64,000 bases of DNA from Paucibacter sp. KCTC 42545 (GCF_001477625.1 NZ_CP013692.1:1922001-1986000); one strand, 5' to 3'; shown: positions 37,648 to 46,467, counted from the first letter of the stretch. Numbers and translations: made by a program. The notes: generated by a model not told the origin, from the sequence alone.

Positions 37648-39975
37648 ATGGACAGACGCAGTTTTCTTCGCAAATCGGTCGCGCAAGCTGGCGCCCTCAT
37701 CACCGCCTCGTCAGTACTCACAGGCTTGAGCGGCTGCGGCGGCGGCTCAGACGGCGAGGCCATCGTGCCCCTGCCGCCCACCTTCCCTGGCACCGACCAG
37801 CCCGTGCCCGCCACCCCGGCTGCTACCGGCGCCTACAAGTTCCCGCAAAGCGTGGCCTCGGGCGACCCCAAAAGCGACGGCGCCCTGCTGTGGGCTCGCG
37901 TGGTGCCGGCCGCGGCTGATGACATCCTGAGCGCCGGCACGCCCGCCAACTTCAGCGTGCGCCTGCGCATCAGCAGCGCCGACAACGCGGCCGCCCTGGG
38001 CAGCGACACGGCGCTGAGCGGCAGCCTCACCAGCGATGTCGAAGTACCGGTTTACGCCCTCTACGACAACACCTTGCGCCACCGTATCCGCGGCCTGCAA
38101 TCGGGCACCACCTACTACTACCAGTTCACCGCCGGTGACTCGCGTTCCAAGGTCGGCCGCTTCAAGACCGCGCCCGCGGCCGACGCCGACATCAGCAACC
38201 TGAAGTTCGCCTATATGGCCTGCCAGGACTGGAGCGTCAACCACTGGGCCGGCTTGAGCAGCCTGGTAAAGGAAGACATCGACTTCGTCGTCCACCTGGG
38301 CGACTACATCTACGAGGCCGTTGGCGCCGACTACCAAGCCGGTGGCGTGGAAGCCGCCCACAGCGCCCTGATCTTGCCCAATGGCGTGAGCCTGCCCAGC
38401 GGCGGCAAATATGCCAGCAGCCTGGCCGACTACCGCTATCTGTACAAGCGCTATCGCAGCGACCCGCGCCTGCAAGCCTTGCACGAGCGCTTCGCCTTCG
38501 TCGCCATCTGGGACGATCACGAGTTCTCTGACGACTGCTGGCAAGACCGCTCCACCTACGACAACGGCAGCTTCAATGCCGGCACGGGCGCGGCGGACAA
38601 CACCGTTCAGACCTCGCGCCGCCTCTCCGCCAGCCAGGCCTGGTTCGAGTTCATGCCGGCCGACATCAGCTTCACGCTGGATGCCGGCTACGGCATCAGC
38701 AATATCCGCATCTACCGTGACCTGAAGTTCGGCAAGCTGATGCATCTGGTGATGACGGACCAGCGCCTCTACCGCGCCGACCACCTGATTCCCGAAGCAG
38801 CGCCCAGCCCCCTGGACGGCAAACCGCTGGGCCAGATTGGCGCCCGCTATATGGTGCCCGAGGCCACCCTGGCCGGCATCGAAGCGCAGAAGATCGACGC
38901 CGCCAAGAAGCTTGGCCTGCCCGACGAGATGACCTTGGTCAGCGTGCTGGGCACCGCACAGCGCCAGTGGTGGATGGAGACGATGAAGAGCTCCACCGCC
39001 TTGTGGAAGATCTGGGGCAATGAGACCTCGCTACTGAAGATGATTGTGGATGGTGCCAAGCTGCCCACCGCACCGGCCGCACTGAAGACCCGCTTTGTGC
39101 TGAATGCCGACCAATGGGACGGCTATAACGGCGAGCGCAAGCAGCTGATGGCCCACCTGGCTACGAACAAGATCAGCAATGTGGTGGCCGTCACGGGCGA
39201 CATTCACGCCTTCTTTGCCGGCACCGTGATGGACGACTTCAATGCCGCCAGCCCCAAGCCGGTGATGGTGGACCTGGTGACGGCGGGCATCTCCAGCAAC
39301 TCGCTCTTCAGCTACTTTGTGGGCGCAGCCAGCTCACCGGCTTTTGCGGCCGTGAAGCCCCTGGTGGTGGTCAATGAAGTGGCTTGCGAGGACATCGCCA
39401 TCCAGATGCTCTCGGCCGCCATTGCCATGGCCTCGGGCGTGACTGACCTGAGCAATACCGCCGCCATCCAGGCGGCGGTGATGGGCGCCATCGGCGCTGG
39501 TTTGATTCCGCTGGCAGCCGTGCAGCCCACACCGGGTCTCAGCACAGCACCCATCAACACCTTCGACGAAACCTTGAATGGCCATATGGGTGACACCATT
39601 GCCGCCACCAATGCGCGTCTGTCGGGTGCGAGCAAGTCGACGGCTTGCTCGACGCTGTATCTCTTGATCGCCGACAGTTTGTCCAAGGCCCTGGGCATCC
39701 CGATCGGCTTTGTGCCTGCCGCCGAGGTGGTCAAGCGGATGAACCCCTTTGCCAACGCCACCACCGGCGAGCCACCCAGCGCCAACAACCCTTGGCTGAG
39801 CTATGCCGATTCCAATGCGCAAGGCTATGCCGTGGTGAACCTGAGCAAGACCGAATTGGTGTGCGACTTCAAGAAGATGGCGCCCTTGAGCGCTGGTGCT
39901 GCACCCACAACACCTGTCGCCTCGGTCAAACGGGTGCGCGTGCCGGTGGGCAAGGTGCAGGTGGTGCTGGATTGA
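37648..39975 (+). CDS. PhoD-like alkaline phosphatase/phosphodiesterase
   Basis: 775 residues, larger than the usual 500-600. A twin-arginine signal (MDRRSFLRKSVAQAG) is followed by GLSGCGGG, a possible lipobox. The PhoD N-terminal domain (about 55-175) precedes the metallophosphatase with FVVHLGDYIYE, AIWDDHEFSDDCW, DQWDGYNGER and AVTGDIHAFF, all metal-site motifs. The C-terminal region is about 150 residues beyond the family norm (around 580-700), Ala-rich. It hydrolyses phosphate mono- or diesters in the periplasm. It begins 16 bases after the FadL-like gene. Confidence 0.93.
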   Translation: MDRRSFLRKSVAQAGALITASSVLTGLSGCGGGSDGEAIVPLPPTFPGTDQPVPATPAATGAYKFPQSVASGDPKSDGALLWARVVPAAADDILSAGTPANFSVRLRISSADNAAALGSDTALSGSLTSDVEVPVYALYDNTLRHRIRGLQSGTTYYYQFTAGDSRSKVGRFKTAPAADADISNLKFAYMACQDWSVNHWAGLSSLVKEDIDFVVHLGDYIYEAVGADYQAGGVEAAHSALILPNGVSLPSGGKYASSLADYRYLYKRYRSDPRLQALHERFAFVAIWDDHEFSDDCWQDRSTYDNGSFNAGTGAADNTVQTSRRLSASQAWFEFMPADISFTLDAGYGISNIRIYRDLKFGKLMHLVMTDQRLYRADHLIPEAAPSPLDGKPLGQIGARYMVPEATLAGIEAQKIDAAKKLGLPDEMTLVSVLGTAQRQWWMETMKSSTALWKIWGNETSLLKMIVDGAKLPTAPAALKTRFVLNADQWDGYNGERKQLMAHLATNKISNVVAVTGDIHAFFAGTVMDDFNAASPKPVMVDLVTAGISSNSLFSYFVGAASSPAFAAVKPLVVVNEVACEDIAIQMLSAAIAMASGVTDLSNTAAIQAAVMGAIGAGLIPLAAVQPTPGLSTAPINTFDETLNGHMGDTIAATNARLSGASKSTACSTLYLLIADSLSKALGIPIGFVPAAEVVKRMNPFANATTGEPPSANNPWLSYADSNAQGYAVVNLSKTELVCDFKKMAPLSAGAAPTTPVASVKRVRVPVGKVQVVLD

Positions 39976-39994
39976 ACGACAGTTGCATGAAGGT

Positions 39995-40017
39995 CCAGGC
40001 CCGACTGCAGGGCCTGG
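39995..40017 (+). terminator. Hairpin between the PhoD-like and DUF2804 genes
   Basis: CCAGGCCC and GGGCCTGG pair perfectly around a 7-base loop immediately before the ATG at 40019. No T-run follows, so it may lower translation or stabilise the upstream transcript rather than end it. Confidence 0.45.
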
Positions 40018-40018
40018 T

Positions 40019-41029
40019 ATGAGGGCTGTTCGCGACCTGCCCGCACCACCCGCCAGCGTGGTGGCCGATGGCGCCCCTGCCAGCGGCCGCTATGCTGGGC
40101 GAATCGCCCACATCGACTGGCGAGAGCTGAGCGGCTCTTTCAGGCGCTCAGCAGTTTGGCGCCGGTTTCATCACAAGCGTTGGCAATACCTGGGCCTTGG
40201 AAATGAAGCGGTGTTCATTGGCCTGGCCATCGTCGATGTGGGCTGGACCTGCACCGCGTTTGCCTATGTCTTTGACCGTAAAAACAAGCGCTTACTAGCC
40301 GACTGGAGTCAGGACGGCTTGCCCGGCCTGCAATGCCAGTTGTCCGATGCGCCGGTCACGGGTGCCTGGGCTTGGTTCCGGGGGCTTGGTGCGCATCTGA
40401 GTTTTGAGCATCAAGCCCCGGATTGCATGCAGGTGAAGGTCAAAACCTCTGGCTTGAACCTGGAGCTAGAAATAGACCTGTCTGCTGCGGCCCCGTGGCT
40501 GCTGGCCATGGGCGCCATTGGCACGGGTGGAGTGGCGCATGCGACCCAGAAAAGCTCAGCCCTGCCGGTGCGCGGCCAGGTGCAAGTCCAGGGCCAAACC
40601 TTCGCCCTGGACGACGCCTGGGCCAGCATTGACAGCTCCAACGGCCTCTTGGCCCGCAACACCGACTGGCGCTGGGCCTGCGCGCACCGGCCAGACGTGG
40701 GCTTCAATCTGCAAAACGGCTACTTTGGCGGCAATGAGAATGCCTTGTGGCTGAACGGGGAACTCATTCCCCTCGGCGCAGCGCGTTTTGAGTTTGATGC
40801 CCAACAGCCGCTCAAGCCCTGGCGCGTCAGCACCGACGACGGGCTGCTAGACCTGAGCTTCAGCCCGGAGGGCGCGCGCCAGCAGAATCGCAATCTGCTC
40901 ATCGCCGCCAGCCAGTACATCCAGCCCATCGGCACTTTCAGCGGCTGGGTCAAACCTGCGACTGACGCAGCGCCCTACGCGGTCAGCGATCTGCTCGGCG
41001 TGACCGAGGACCATCGCTCGACTTGGTAG
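40019..41029 (+). CDS. DUF2804 domain protein
   Basis: 336 residues from the ATG at 40019; the frame extends 120 bases upstream into the phosphatase gene, but family-like sequence begins near LPAPPASVVADGAPASGRYAG. Typical DUF2804 stretches are HHKRWQYLGLGNEAVFIGLAIVD, a central AWASIDSSNGLLARNTDWRWA and a C-terminal QYIQPIGTFSG. The fold looks like a lipocalin-related sheet. Function unknown; related proteins are often near lipid metabolism genes. A hairpin sits on its translation start. Confidence 0.88.
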   Translation: MRAVRDLPAPPASVVADGAPASGRYAGRIAHIDWRELSGSFRRSAVWRRFHHKRWQYLGLGNEAVFIGLAIVDVGWTCTAFAYVFDRKNKRLLADWSQDGLPGLQCQLSDAPVTGAWAWFRGLGAHLSFEHQAPDCMQVKVKTSGLNLELEIDLSAAAPWLLAMGAIGTGGVAHATQKSSALPVRGQVQVQGQTFALDDAWASIDSSNGLLARNTDWRWACAHRPDVGFNLQNGYFGGNENALWLNGELIPLGAARFEFDAQQPLKPWRVSTDDGLLDLSFSPEGARQQNRNLLIAASQYIQPIGTFSGWVKPATDAAPYAVSDLLGVTEDHRSTW

Positions 41030-41041
41030 ACAAGCCCCGGG

Positions 41042-41674
41042 TCAATCGCCTAAGTCAATCAGCGCCGCCAGTTTCTGGCCAGCCAAGGCCGCAGGCAACT
41101 CGTAATCTGCCAGCACCCAAGCCTGCGTCTGGCCGGCTGCAGCTTCGCCCAGCAAATCATGAACCCAGCGGCAAGAGCGGCCATCCAGCGCCGCATAAGG
41201 CATGTCTAGCAGAAGCAGTTGAGCCCCACAGAGCGCCGCGGCCAACAAGCCGAGTTTGCGGCGGCTGCCGCTGGACAGCATGTACATCGGCTTGGCCATG
41301 TGTTCCGCCAAACCCAGGGCCTCGATCAAAGCAGGCGCCTCGGACGCGCGCCAGGCTGGATAGTTGGGCCGCAGAGCCGCCAACCACGCGTGTGCTGGTA
41401 TGGCGTCGTGCTCCGAGGACTCCGGGCATTGGTAGTACAGGGAGATACCCTCGCCACGACGAACTTGCCCACTGCTGGGCACCAAAACGCCGGCCATCAA
41501 ACGCAGCAAGCTGGTCTTGCCGCGACCATCGCCACCGCGTACCAGACTCAAGCCAGGGTGCAGCGAAAAACTCAAGTCAGCCAGCAAGGCTCCGCCGCCC
41601 ACATCTAGGCGCAGGTTCTCCGCGATCAAGAAGGCGGCATTGGGCAAGCGGGTGGATTTATCTGGCGAATTCAT
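41042..41674 (-). CDS. Short ABC-type ATPase lacking catalytic residues
   Basis: 210 residues from the ATG at 41674; a longer frame to 41875 crosses the divergent promoter and is not supported. Walker A (GGDGRGKTS) and a signature-like MLSSGSRRKLGL are present. Walker B reads LLLLDMPYAALD: the catalytic Glu after the Asp is Met. The H-loop His is also replaced (WVLADYELP). Such changes usually give very slow hydrolysis. No permease is encoded nearby. It resembles the short CcmA-like ATPases. Whether it binds only or hydrolyses ATP must be tested. Confidence 0.78.
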   Translation of the reverse strand: MNSPDKSTRLPNAAFLIAENLRLDVGGGALLADLSFSLHPGLSLVRGGDGRGKTSLLRLMAGVLVPSSGQVRRGEGISLYYQCPESSEHDAIPAHAWLAALRPNYPAWRASEAPALIEALGLAEHMAKPMYMLSSGSRRKLGLLAAALCGAQLLLLDMPYAALDGRSCRWVHDLLGEAAAGQTQAWVLADYELPAALAGQKLAALIDLGD

Positions 41675-41730
41675 GGCCGGCATTCTGCCTGCCGCGGCCA
41701 GCGCTGCCGCGACTGCCTGGCCCCTGAAAA

Positions 41731-41758
41731 TATACGTTTCATCTGCATATCGTATAAT
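41731..41758 (+). promoter_or_regulatory. Promoter and operator-like inverted repeat of the ParD-like gene
   Basis: TATACG (41731-41736) and CGTATA (41751-41756) form a 6-bp inverted repeat whose right half overlaps a consensus -10 TATAAT (41753-41758). No good -35 is seen. The start codon is only 7 bases after the -10, so the transcript should be leaderless or nearly so. RHH proteins like ParD often repress their own promoter through such repeats. Confidence 0.55.
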
Positions 41759-41765
41759 TTCCAAC

Positions 41766-42065
41766 ATGGGAATCGTCAAAATTTCAGACCAGATGCATGA
41801 GAGTCTGCGCGTCGCCAGCAATGCGCTCTCGCGTTCCATCAATGCGCAAGCCGAGCATTGGATGCGCATCGGCATGGTGGCCGAGTTGCATCCCGAACTT
41901 GATCACCGCGAGATCAGCCAGCTATTGATTCGCGCCGAGCAGGCGGGCGGCTTCGATCTCGCCACCGTAGCGGCTTGTTGCGCCGGTGAGTTGCGGCAGC
42001 CCACAGTTACGCCCACGCACAAGCCCAATAAATCCGACAAGAACAGCAAAGCAGGTCTGCAATGA
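41766..42065 (+). CDS. ParD-like ribbon-helix-helix antitoxin-type protein
   Basis: 99 residues. The N-terminus (MGIVKISDQMHESLRVASNA, then SRSINAQAEHWMRIGMVAE) matches the ParD-like family: a beta strand followed by two helices typical of a dimeric DNA-binding RHH. The remainder (about 45-99) contains HREISQLLIRAEQAGGFDL and a charged tail rich in Lys/Asn/Ser. There is no RelE/ParE-type toxin gene; instead a methionine aminopeptidase overlaps it by four bases. The pair is a known but poorly explained arrangement in proteobacteria, as far as I recall. Confidence 0.8.
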   Translation: MGIVKISDQMHESLRVASNALSRSINAQAEHWMRIGMVAELHPELDHREISQLLIRAEQAGGFDLATVAACCAGELRQPTVTPTHKPNKSDKNSKAGLQ

Positions 42066-42856
42066 AAAGCATCAAAATTCGCAGCGCCAACGAGGTAGCC
42101 AAATCCCGCGAGGCCGGCAAATTGGCAGCCCAAGTGCTGGCCATGATCGCGCCCCATGTCCAGCCCGGTGCCAGCACCGAAGACCTGGACCGCATCTGCC
42201 ACGACTACATCGTCAATGACTTGAAGGTCACGCCCGCCAATGTGGGCTACCACGGCTTCACCAAGACCCTGTGCACCTCCGTCAACGAGGTGGTGTGCCA
42301 CGGCATCCCCTCCGCCAAAAAGATCCTCAAGTCGGGCGACATCATCAATATCGATGTGGCCGTCATCAAAGACGGCTGGTTCGGCGACACCAGTCGGATG
42401 TACTTCGTGGGGGACGCAATCAGCCCCTTGGCGCGCCGCTTGGTCGACACTACCTACGAAGCCCTCTGCGCCGCGATCCGAACCGTTCGCCCCGGCGCAC
42501 GGCTGGGCGATGTGGGCCACGCCATTCAGACGGTGGCGCACCGCGAAGGCTTCAGCATCGTGCGCGAGTATGGCGGCCACGGTATCGGCGACATCTACCA
42601 CGACGAACCGCATGTCTTCCACTTCGGCCAGGCCGGCCAGGGCCTGGTGCTCAAGGAAGGCATGATCTTCACCATCGAGCCCATGATCAATGCCGGCAAG
42701 CGCGGCATCCGTGAATTGGCCGACGGCTGGACCGTGGTCACGCAAGACCGCTCCTTGTCGGCCCAGTGGGAGCATATGGTCGCGGTGACCGCCGACGGCT
42801 TCGAGGTGCTAACACCTTGGCCCGACGGCTACGGCGACTACCCCGCCATCAGCTGA
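42062..42856 (+). CDS. map: Methionine aminopeptidase, type I
   Basis: 264 residues. It cleaves N-terminal Met from new proteins. All metal ligands of the family are present: Asp in NIDVAVIKDGWFGD (two Asp), His in GGHGIGDIYHDE, Glu in FTIEPM and Glu in SLSAQWEHMVAVT; the substrate His is in VVCHGIPS. Since most bacteria need one copy near rpsB, this one beside a ParD-like gene is probably an accessory copy. The ATG overlaps the stop of the ParD-like gene (ATGA at 42062-42065). Confidence 0.94.
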   Translation: MKSIKIRSANEVAKSREAGKLAAQVLAMIAPHVQPGASTEDLDRICHDYIVNDLKVTPANVGYHGFTKTLCTSVNEVVCHGIPSAKKILKSGDIINIDVAVIKDGWFGDTSRMYFVGDAISPLARRLVDTTYEALCAAIRTVRPGARLGDVGHAIQTVAHREGFSIVREYGGHGIGDIYHDEPHVFHFGQAGQGLVLKEGMIFTIEPMINAGKRGIRELADGWTVVTQDRSLSAQWEHMVAVTADGFEVLTPWPDGYGDYPAIS

Positions 42857-42880
42857 AGCGGCAGCAAAAAAAACGCCGCT
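42857..42880. terminator. Weak hairpin after map
   Basis: AGCGGC (42857-42862) and GCCGCT (42875-42880) can pair around an A-rich loop just after the stop. It lacks a T-run, so only a weak convergent end is suggested. Confidence 0.3.
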
Positions 42881-42891
42881 CAGACCAGCAG

Positions 42892-44187
42892 TTAGACCAA
42901 CACTTCGACAAACATCGGCTGGCTCAAGAACCCAGCCGGGCTGGCGCTGGCCCCGTAGGCGCCGGATTGAAACACCACGACCAGATCGCCGATCTCAGCC
43001 TGCGGCAATTGCATCCGGTCAGCTAGCAAGTCCAGCGGCGTGCACAGAGGCCCCACCACCGAAGCTAGTTCAAGTACGTTCGTTTCAGCATCCGCAGCCA
43101 CCGCACGGTCCGCCACGATGGTGACCGGATAGTTTTTGCGGATGACCTGGCCGAAATTGCCGGATGCGGAAAGATGGTGGTTCAAGCCTCCATCAGTGAC
43201 GAGGAACACCTGACCGCGCGACACCTTGCGGTCCACCACCCGGGTCACGTACACCCCGGCCTCGCCCACGAAATAACGGCCCAACTCGATCACAAGCGAA
43301 GCGCTGGGCAGATCTTGAGCCGCACGCTGCACCAGCTCAGCCAGATTGGCTGCAATCGGCCCCAGATCCAGCGCCGCTTCGCCCGGGAAATAGGGAATGC
43401 CGAAACCGCCCCCCAGATTCAGGAACTTGACCGGGCTGGGTGCATGAGCCGCCAAGCGCAGTGCCAGCTCATACGACTTCTGCTGCGCCTCACAAATCGA
43501 CTCGGCACGCAGGTTTTGCGAGCCGGCAAACAAGTGGAAGCCTTCGAAGGCCAGGCCCAGGCGGCCGATCTCCTGCAGCAGCGCGGGCACGTCTTCGGCA
43601 TCCACACCGAACTGCTTGGGGCCACCGCCCATCTTCATGCCCGAGCCCTTCAACTCGAAGTCCGGGTTGACGCGCACCGCTACACGCGCGGGCAAGCCCA
43701 ATCGCGCCGAGGCCGCCGCAAGCACGGGCAACTCGCGGGCTGACTCCACATTCACCAGCACGCCGGCCGCCACCGCCTGATTCAACTCGATATCCCGCTT
43801 GCCAGGCCCGGCAAAGCTGATCTCGGCCGGGTCGGCACCGACATCCAGCGCCACTTTCAACTCACCGGCCGAAGCCACGTCAATGCCGTCCACCAAGCCT
43901 GCCATCAGGCCCACCAAGGCGGGCATGGGGTTGGCCTTCATCGCGTAGTGCAGCTTGATTTCGGGCGGCAAGGTTTGCCGCAGCAACGCCACGCGGGCGC
44001 GCAGCAAGTCGCGGTCGTAGGCGTAGAACGGCGTTTGCCCCACCCGCGCGGCCAGTCGGCGCAACGGCTGCTGGCCCACCAGCAAATCACCCTCAGCGCG
44101 GCCGAACTGCGTCATAGGGGCGTGCACGGGCGCGGGGCGACTCTGTGCGAGAGTCGAAATGGGACTATCAGTGGCCGAGCTGGACAT
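42892..44187 (-). CDS. PLP-dependent decarboxylase, exosortase A system-associated
   Basis: 431 residues from the ATG at 44187; upstream extension in the frame has no ribosome site. It has the alanine-racemase-like/ornithine decarboxylase fold of the diaminopimelate decarboxylase group: the PLP lysine in IKLHYAMKANP, glycine-rich NLGGGFGIPYFPGE, FAGPGKRDIEL and the active-site VFQSGAYGASASPAGF. It matches the decarboxylase found with exosortase-A (PEP-CTERM) polysaccharide genes; the true amino acid-like substrate is unknown. It lies 67 bases after the acyl-CoA ligase on the same strand. Confidence 0.9.
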   Translation of the reverse strand: MSSSATDSPISTLAQSRPAPVHAPMTQFGRAEGDLLVGQQPLRRLAARVGQTPFYAYDRDLLRARVALLRQTLPPEIKLHYAMKANPMPALVGLMAGLVDGIDVASAGELKVALDVGADPAEISFAGPGKRDIELNQAVAAGVLVNVESARELPVLAAASARLGLPARVAVRVNPDFELKGSGMKMGGGPKQFGVDAEDVPALLQEIGRLGLAFEGFHLFAGSQNLRAESICEAQQKSYELALRLAAHAPSPVKFLNLGGGFGIPYFPGEAALDLGPIAANLAELVQRAAQDLPSASLVIELGRYFVGEAGVYVTRVVDRKVSRGQVFLVTDGGLNHHLSASGNFGQVIRKNYPVTIVADRAVAADAETNVLELASVVGPLCTPLDLLADRMQLPQAEIGDLVVVFQSGAYGASASPAGFLSQPMFVEVLV

Positions 44188-44254
44188 GGTGAGAGGGTTC
44201 TCGATCAGAGTCTGCAATAGAAAAATGGATGCGCTGAGATTGAGCGTTTGGGGC

Positions 44255-45913
44255 TCAGGCCTGGTCGCGCCGCTCCAGCCACTGACCGGCCAAGAGCTTA
44301 CGGTCGATCTTGCCATTCGGATTACGAGGCAAGGGCCCCGCCTGGACCTCGATGCCCGCGGGCACCATATAGGCCGGCATATGCTGGCGGCACTGCGCTT
44401 GCAAAGCCGGCAAATCCACGCCCTCGGCGCCCACCGGCGCGGTAACGATGACCTGAATCGCCTGGCCCAAGTTCGGGTGATCAACGCCAAAAGCGATGCA
44501 TTCGCCCACCAACTGGGTGGCGTACAGAATCTCTTCCACCTCGGTGGGGCTGACGCGATAGCCCGAGGTCTTCATCATCTCGTCGCGGCGGCCGACAAAG
44601 TACAAATAGCCCTCGGCGTCCATGCGCACGTTGTCGCCGGAAAACACCGCGTACTCGGGTAGCTGCAAGCCGGCTTCACGGCCTGGCGCCCCTGCAGGCA
44701 GCAGCTTGTAGCGCTCGGCGGTTTTCTCGGCATCGTTCCAGTAGCCCAGGCCCACCAAGGCGCCGCGATGTACCAACTCACCCACCTCGTCCGGCGCGCA
44801 AGCGCTGCCGTCTTCGCGCAGCACCAGAATCTCGGCGTTAGGAATTGCCTTACCAATCGAATCCGGCCGGCGGTCCACCTCGGACGGTGGCAAATAGGTG
44901 GAGCGGAATGCCTCGGTAAGTCCGTACATTAAGAACGGGCTGGCGCTGGGCGCGCGCTGGCGCAACAAGCCCAGCGTCTCACGCGGCATGCGGCCGCCGG
45001 TATTGGCGAAATAGCGCAGCTTGGCATTGATGGCGGCGGGCCAGTCCAGTTGCGCGAGCTGGATGTAGAGCGGCGGCACGGCGGTCAGGCCGGTGACGCC
45101 TTCGCGCTCCATGGCCCGCAGCACATCGCGCGGCATCAGATAGTTCAGCAAGACCACCCGCGCGCCCACATGAAAGGCCGTGGTGAGCTGGCTAAAACCC
45201 GCATCAAACGACAAAGGCAAGGCGGCCAGCAGCACGTCGTCCGCCCGGTTTTCTAGGTAGGAGGCCACACTTTTGGCGCCAGCCACCATATTGCGATGCG
45301 ACAAGACCACACCCTTGGGCCGGCCGGTGCTGCCCGAGGTGTAGAGAATGGCGGCCATATCCGTGTCGATGACGCGGTGGCCGGCGCGCGGTGCGGTCGC
45401 AACAAAGTCGGCCCAAAGAGGTAGGCGCAAGCGGGCATCGAGCGCAGCCGCGCCACTGCCATCTGCACCCTGCCCGCCATCGCCGGCACCGGTGAGCAGC
45501 ACATGGCGCAAGGAAGCCGACCCGGCCAAGGTGTCTTGCAACATGGCCAGCCGCTCGGGCGACGTCAGCAGCACTTGCACGCCGCAATCCGCCATGATGA
45601 AGCCCACCTGCTCGGGCTTGAGCAAAGGGTTGATCGGCACGAAAACGCAGCCCGCCGCCGGCGCCGCGAAGCTGGCCACCACGGTCTCAAAACGCTTTTC
45701 AAGATAGATGCCAACGCGCGTGGCGCGCGGCAAACCCAGCGCCATCAAGCCCGCCGCGAAGCCCTCGATCTGCGCGCCCAGTTCGGCGTAAGTCACCTGC
45801 TGCGAGCCAAAGCTCAAGGCAATCGCTGCCGGCCTGCGCGCCGCTTGAAGCAGCGGCAAATCATGTAGAAGCACCGAGAGGTCTTGCTGAGCGTCCGAAG
45901 AGATGGCTGTCAT
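44255..45913 (-). CDS. Acyl-CoA ligase (AMP-forming), exosortase A system-associated
   Basis: 552 residues from the ATG at 45913. Adenylating-enzyme motifs are complete: A3 (ILYTSGSTGRPKGVVLSH), A5 (FLMYGLTEAFRSTYLPP), A7/A8 (FSGDNVRMDAEGYLYFVGRRDEMMKTSGYRVSP-type region) and the C-terminal Lys in NPNGKIDRKLL. The enzyme activates an acid and hands it to CoA or to the acyl carrier protein encoded divergently. Members of this subfamily occur in exosortase-A clusters. It faces the ACP gene across a 278-base gap. Confidence 0.9.
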   Translation of the reverse strand: MTAISSDAQQDLSVLLHDLPLLQAARRPAAIALSFGSQQVTYAELGAQIEGFAAGLMALGLPRATRVGIYLEKRFETVVASFAAPAAGCVFVPINPLLKPEQVGFIMADCGVQVLLTSPERLAMLQDTLAGSASLRHVLLTGAGDGGQGADGSGAAALDARLRLPLWADFVATAPRAGHRVIDTDMAAILYTSGSTGRPKGVVLSHRNMVAGAKSVASYLENRADDVLLAALPLSFDAGFSQLTTAFHVGARVVLLNYLMPRDVLRAMEREGVTGLTAVPPLYIQLAQLDWPAAINAKLRYFANTGGRMPRETLGLLRQRAPSASPFLMYGLTEAFRSTYLPPSEVDRRPDSIGKAIPNAEILVLREDGSACAPDEVGELVHRGALVGLGYWNDAEKTAERYKLLPAGAPGREAGLQLPEYAVFSGDNVRMDAEGYLYFVGRRDEMMKTSGYRVSPTEVEEILYATQLVGECIAFGVDHPNLGQAIQVIVTAPVGAEGVDLPALQAQCRQHMPAYMVPAGIEVQAGPLPRNPNGKIDRKLLAGQWLERRDQA

Positions 45914-46191
45914 GCGGTCAATAGCTGGTTGAACGGGGGCGAAATCCTGCGCAGAGACGCCAAGGAAATCGCCAAAATGTAGCGTATCGCCGGCGCTGCG
46001 CCACCCTCGTCCGGAGGGCCCCGCCACTTTTTAACCCACCCCACGTCTTGTCAAGTGCAGGTTCCCGCAATATTTCCTCGTTTGGGCCTCGGATCAGGGG
46101 GGCATCCACGCACAGAACTGAAAAATCCCACGGGTAAGATGCGGCGTCTCTCAATCAGCAAGACCGCCCCTCTCTTCGGCACCTCGACCCC
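45914..46191. promoter_or_regulatory. Divergent intergenic region of the ligase and ACP genes
   Basis: The 278 bases between opposite start codons must contain the promoters of both arms of the exosortase-associated cluster. A TAAGAT box at 46135-46140 could be a plus-strand -10, but no matching -35 is visible. I see no operator or structured RNA. Confidence 0.4.
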
Positions 46192-46440
46192 ATGACTACT
46201 GAAAAGCACGTGTTGCGCATCCTCGACGAAGTTCTGAGCTTGAATGGGCGCAGCGCCACATTCAACCGCAATACCTTGCTGTTAGGTGCGCTGCCGGAGT
46301 TGGACTCCATGGCCGTCGTCAGCCTGCTGACCGCGCTGGAAGAGCAATTGGGCATTGTGGTGGCGGATGACGAGATTGACGGCGCGACGTTTTCCAGCGT
46401 CGGCTCCCTGAGCGATTTTGTTGCGGCCAAGCTGGCCTGA
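46192..46440 (+). CDS. Acyl carrier protein, exosortase A system-associated
   Basis: 82 residues. The phosphopantetheine-bearing Ser is in LPELDSMAVVSL, with flanking helices normal for an ACP. It probably carries the acyl group activated by the divergent ligase for transfer to an EPS sugar. First gene of the plus-strand arm. Confidence 0.9.
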   Translation: MTTEKHVLRILDEVLSLNGRSATFNRNTLLLGALPELDSMAVVSLLTALEEQLGIVVADDEIDGATFSSVGSLSDFVAAKLA

Positions 46441-46467
46441 ACAAACTCTTAAGCCCAGCCGCCCGCC

